6,634 nt of DNA from Elusimicrobia bacterium RIFCSPLOWO2_01_FULL_60_11 (lineage in GTDB: Bacteria; Elusimicrobiota; Elusimicrobia; 2-02-FULL-39-32). Below are positions 3,756 to 6,634 of the stretch, in pieces. The DNA lies in contig MGUS01000059.1 in assembly GCA_001800085.1 (NCBI GenBank), positions 6,625-13,258 of the forward strand. The letters run 5' to 3'. Each line of letters begins with the position of its first letter. The stretch's first letter is position 1. The translations under genes were made by a program, and so were the position numbers. The notes below the pieces were generated by a model, which was not told where the DNA came from, made no database searches, and was given only the letters and a program-made list of their open reading frames with translations.

Positions 3756-6634
3756 ATGAAAACAAACATTCTTACAAGCAGCAATGTCCGCACCGCGGCG
3801 AGCCGCATCCTCTGCCTGAGCCTGGTGATGAACCTGTTGATCAGCCCCGTGGGGATCACTTCCGCGGCGGCATCGATAGCTTTGTCAAAGACAATGACTC
3901 CCGGCGCGCGCGCCAAGGCGGAATCGGCGTTCGCCAATCTCCCGCTGTCCTTTGAGATCAACCGCGGGCAGACCGACGCGTCCGTGAAATTCCTCGCGCG
4001 GGGCAAGGGTTATACCCTGTTCTTGACCGCATCCGAAGCCGTCCTTTCCTTAAAGGCGCCTGCCGCTTCCAAAGACCAGGCGCAGGACGTGGTGCGCATG
4101 AAGCTCAACGGCGCCAATGCCGAACCGGCAGTCCAAGGGCTGGAACTCCTGCCGAGCCAAAGGAATTACATGACCGGCAATGACCCGAGCAAATGGCAGA
4201 CCCGGGTGGAGCAGTATTCCAAAGTCGCGGTCAAGCAGGTCTATGACGGCATCGACATGGTCTATTACGGGAATCAAGGCCAGCTGGAGTACGACTTTCT
4301 CGTGGCGCCTGGCGCAAACCCCGCGTTGATCCGCATGGATTTCAGCGGAGCCAAAAGCATCAAGCTGGACAAGCAGGGCAATCTGATCCTCAATTCCAAA
4401 ATGGGCAAGCTGACTTTCAACGCGCCCGTGCTCTACCAGAAAATCGGGGACGCCAGAGTGCCCGTGACAGGGCGTTTTGTCCTGGCGAGCGGCAAGCAGG
4501 TCCGTTTTCAAGTGGGAGATTATGATAAGGGCAGGGAGCTGGTCATCGATCCGACCCTCACGTATTCGACTTTTTTGGGGACGACCGTGGAAGACCGCGC
4601 CAACGCCATAGCTTTGGACGCCACCGGCAATGTGTACCTGACGGGACAAACGGCCACTGTCGCCGATCTGTTTCCGGGCACAGCCGGGCATTTTCAATCC
4701 TCCAATAACGGCGGCGCTTTTGACGCATTCGTGATCAAGATCAGCCCGGCCGGCGCCATCGTGTGGGCCACCTATCTGGGCGGCGACGGCATCGACATCG
4801 GCAAATCCATCGCGGTGGATGGGTCCAACATCGTGCACATCACCGGCTCCACCACCGATGGGGGAGGCGCCCAGTATCCGACAGCGAACCCTTATCAACC
4901 GACAAATTTGGGCGGAACAGACGCGTTCGTCACGGCCATAGCGGCGGATGGGAATAGTTTGGTGTACTCGACGTTCCTAGGCGGGGCGGGAGTGGAATTC
5001 GGGAACGGTCTCGCGGTGGACAGCGCGGGCAATGCTTATGTGACCGGAGGGACGACATCCAACAACACAACGTTCCCCGCGACGGCCGGCGCCTTTCAGA
5101 CCGACAACGGCGTCCCGGCCGGCCCTGTGCCGAACGCATTCGTGGCCAAGTTCAACGCCGCGGGGACGGTCCAATATATCACCTACCTCGGCGGTTCCGT
5201 CACCGGCGGGACTCACGGCAACGCCATCGCGATCGACGGCACCGGCAACGCCTATGTGACCGGCCAATGCCGGGATACCTTTCCCACATTTCCCTTGAAC
5301 CCCGCCCCCGGTTTGGGCGCGTTCAAGGAGACCATCACGGGCTCGCAAGCCGCGTTCATATCGAAACTGGATTCAACGGGCGCCAATCTGCTCTATTCCT
5401 CTTATTTGAACGGCAGCGGCATCTCTGAGGGGACAGGCGTCAAGCTGGACAGTACCGGGAACGTGTATGTGGCGGGGGATACGGATTCCACGGACTTCCC
5501 CGACGCGGGTTCCGACGGCGTGACGACCAGCATGCCCAAGGTCGGGCAGACCACGATCACCGGCAACTTCGACGGTTTTGTCATCAAAATGGCCCTGAAC
5601 GCCACCGGACATTCCGACGGCGTCTACTGCACATTTTTGGGCGGTTCGGGCCTGGATCATGTGACCGCGCTCACCGTGGATTCGTTCGGCGGCGCTTATG
5701 TGACCGGCAGGACGGAGTCGGGAGATTTTCTCACCGCGGGGCCGGGGTCCATTCAGACGTCCCTCTTCACCGTGCAGGACGGGACGGCGAAGACGTTCGT
5801 GACCGCGCTCGGCGTGGCCGGGAATACCCGGGAGTTCAATACATACATCGGAGGCGTGACGGACCAGGAAGGCAGAGGCATCGCCTTGGATACCGAGCAT
5901 AACATCTATGTGGCGGGCTGGACCAACTCCTTCGGTTTCCCCACAGCGGGCAGCGCGCCGATGCCTCTTTTCGCGGCAAAGGCCGGAGCTCAGGATGGCT
6001 ATGTCCTGAAGATCTCAGCGACATCCCCCGGACTCTCCGTGCCGCCGACCATCACCAGCGTCGTTCCGGCCATAGGATTCGCCGCAGGCGGGGCCACGGT
6101 CGTCATTTTTGGAACAGGATTCTTCAACATGACCGTATCGTCCGGCATCCGGTTCGACGGGGTGGACGCCTCGACTTATACCGTGTTCTCAAGCACGCGG
6201 ATCACGGCGGTCACGCCGGCTCACGCGGAGGGGACCGTCAACATCGTGGCGACGAGCCCGTCGGGTTCGTCTCTGAACACGTCCGCGGATGACTATGTAT
6301 ATTCCAATCTGCCCGCGATCACCAACGTCAATCCGTCCGTGGGCCTTCCGGCCGGCGGCAACAAGGTCTTCATCACCGGTTCCGGATTCCTCGGCATCAC
6401 CGCCGCGAGCGGCGTGATGTTCGACGCGACGCCCGCTCCGAGCTACACGGTGGATTCGAACACGCAGATCACGGCGTTCGTTCCGGAGCACGCCGTGGGG
6501 ACCGTGAACATCGTCGTGACGAACGCGGTGGGCTCATCTCCGAACACGCCGGCGGATGACTATACCTATGCCATCTCGGTACCGGCCGCGCCGACCATCA
6601 CAAGCTTGAGTCCGGCTCTCGGGCTCCTCACGGG
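3756..6634 (+). CDS. Large secreted SBBP beta-propeller and TIG-domain protein, 3' end missing
   Basis: The frame stays open from the ATG at 3756 to the window edge (959 full codons). A Sec signal peptide covers about residues 1-38, with a hydrophobic core at 18-35 and cleavage near TSAAA. Residues about 62-268 match the DUF7948 domain that precedes SBBP repeats. Signposts are FEINRGQTD, ARGKGYTLFLT, MTGNDPSKWQT, YDGIDMVYYG, LEYDFLVAPGA and VIDPTLTYSTFLG. Residues about 270-754 contain seven SBBP repeats, each with the pattern TFLGG, then AIAVD..GN.YVTG.T, then FP, then AFV.K. TIG/IPT immunoglobulin-like domains follow from about 764 and 853, and a third begins at 946 and is cut off. Such proteins are exported and usually act at the cell surface or outside, in adhesion, polymer binding or scaffolding; the exact role is unknown. 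A strong Shine-Dalgarno (3744-3749) supports the start. The missing C-terminus could carry more TIG domains and a sorting or secretion signal. Confidence 0.9.
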   Translation, partial: MKTNILTSSNVRTAASRILCLSLVMNLLISPVGITSAAASIALSKTMTPGARAKAESAFANLPLSFEINRGQTDASVKFLARGKGYTLFLTASEAVLSLKAPAASKDQAQDVVRMKLNGANAEPAVQGLELLPSQRNYMTGNDPSKWQTRVEQYSKVAVKQVYDGIDMVYYGNQGQLEYDFLVAPGANPALIRMDFSGAKSIKLDKQGNLILNSKMGKLTFNAPVLYQKIGDARVPVTGRFVLASGKQVRFQVGDYDKGRELVIDPTLTYSTFLGTTVEDRANAIALDATGNVYLTGQTATVADLFPGTAGHFQSSNNGGAFDAFVIKISPAGAIVWATYLGGDGIDIGKSIAVDGSNIVHITGSTTDGGGAQYPTANPYQPTNLGGTDAFVTAIAADGNSLVYSTFLGGAGVEFGNGLAVDSAGNAYVTGGTTSNNTTFPATAGAFQTDNGVPAGPVPNAFVAKFNAAGTVQYITYLGGSVTGGTHGNAIAIDGTGNAYVTGQCRDTFPTFPLNPAPGLGAFKETITGSQAAFISKLDSTGANLLYSSYLNGSGISEGTGVKLDSTGNVYVAGDTDSTDFPDAGSDGVTTSMPKVGQTTITGNFDGFVIKMALNATGHSDGVYCTFLGGSGLDHVTALTVDSFGGAYVTGRTESGDFLTAGPGSIQTSLFTVQDGTAKTFVTALGVAGNTREFNTYIGGVTDQEGRGIALDTEHNIYVAGWTNSFGFPTAGSAPMPLFAAKAGAQDGYVLKISATSPGLSVPPTITSVVPAIGFAAGGATVVIFGTGFFNMTVSSGIRFDGVDASTYTVFSSTRITAVTPAHAEGTVNIVATSPSGSSLNTSADDYVYSNLPAITNVNPSVGLPAGGNKVFITGSGFLGITAASGVMFDATPAPSYTVDSNTQITAFVPEHAVGTVNIVVTNAVGSSPNTPADDYTYAISVPAAPTITSLSPALGLLT
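4563..6017 (+). repeat. Seven SBBP beta-propeller repeats
   Basis: Repeats begin at about 4563, 4770, 4968, 5181, 5397, 5628 and 5838; the last ends near 6017. Units are about 66-77 residues long. Each starts with a TFLGG/TYLGG-like strand and carries a GNxYVTG-like strand and an AFVxK-like strand. Repeats 5-7 deviate most: SYLNG in 5, CTFLGG in 6, TYIGG in 7. Seven units would close one complete seven-bladed propeller. Confidence 0.8.
6045..6634 (+). repeat. TIG/IPT domain repeats, at least two and a half units
   Basis: Units start near 6045, 6312 and 6591, so about 89-93 residues apart. Each opens with PxITxVxPxxGxxAGG and has a GxGF turn. The two full units end with an ITAxxPxHxxGTVNIVxT strand and a DDYxY end. 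The second half of unit 1 (6195-6296) and unit 2 (6462-6563) match at about 81 of 102 bases by hand count, which suggests fairly recent internal duplication. The array continues past the window. Confidence 0.8.

Noticed and set aside
4050..4898. 282-aa open frame on the minus strand
   Set aside because: It is antisense to the DUF7948 and first SBBP repeats, whose plus-strand frame has clear family motifs. The antisense product shows only low-complexity, repeat-like shadows of them.
5373..5900. 175-aa open frame on the minus strand
   Set aside because: Antisense shadow of SBBP repeats 4 to 7; its His/Val/Gly-rich pattern mirrors the repeats on the other strand.

Overview
The window looks like ordinary chromosomal DNA from a GC-rich, Gram-negative-type (diderm) bacterium. 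The main evidence is an outer-membrane Omp85/BamA-type beta-barrel, two predicted lipoproteins and Sec signal peptides. All convincing genes lie on the plus strand. The phylum cannot be fixed from the sequence. SBBP-repeat proteins and PA2779/PA2778-type genes fit an environmental lineage such as Elusimicrobiota, Omnitrophota, Acidobacteriota or a deltaproteobacterium, but this is a guess. I saw no rRNA, tRNA, CRISPR array, transposase or phage gene.

Layout. Positions 1-393 are a leader region with one short doubtful ORF (90-299) and several regulatory-looking elements. Positions 394-3543 form a tight four-gene cluster: a PA2779-family small membrane protein, a PA2778-family C39-like cysteine peptidase lipoprotein, a TPR lipoprotein, and an Omp85/BamA-type outer-membrane barrel with one POTRA-like domain. 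The gaps are +1 nt, a 14-nt overlap and a longer overlap, so co-transcription and translational coupling are likely. Positions 3544-3755 are intergenic. From 3756 to the right edge runs a large secreted protein, cut off by the window. It has a signal peptide, a DUF7948-type N-terminal domain, exactly seven SBBP beta-propeller repeats, and then TIG/IPT immunoglobulin-like repeats.

How the genes may work together (inference). The four-gene cluster reads as a cell-envelope module. The first protein is a small membrane protein whose periplasmic part ends in a Gly-Gly-rich stretch, followed by a transmembrane helix and a basic tail. Next comes a peptidase of a fold whose relatives cut after Gly-Gly, then a TPR partner normally fused to that peptidase, then an outer-membrane barrel that could insert or export something. 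The large SBBP/TIG protein next door is a possible surface client, but adjacency is the only link.

A promoter-like element recurs upstream of the small ORF (4-53), of the PA2779-family gene (322-358, weaker) and of the SBBP gene (3646-3695), always with the same internal spacing. It may be a shared promoter/regulon signal or a dispersed repeat.
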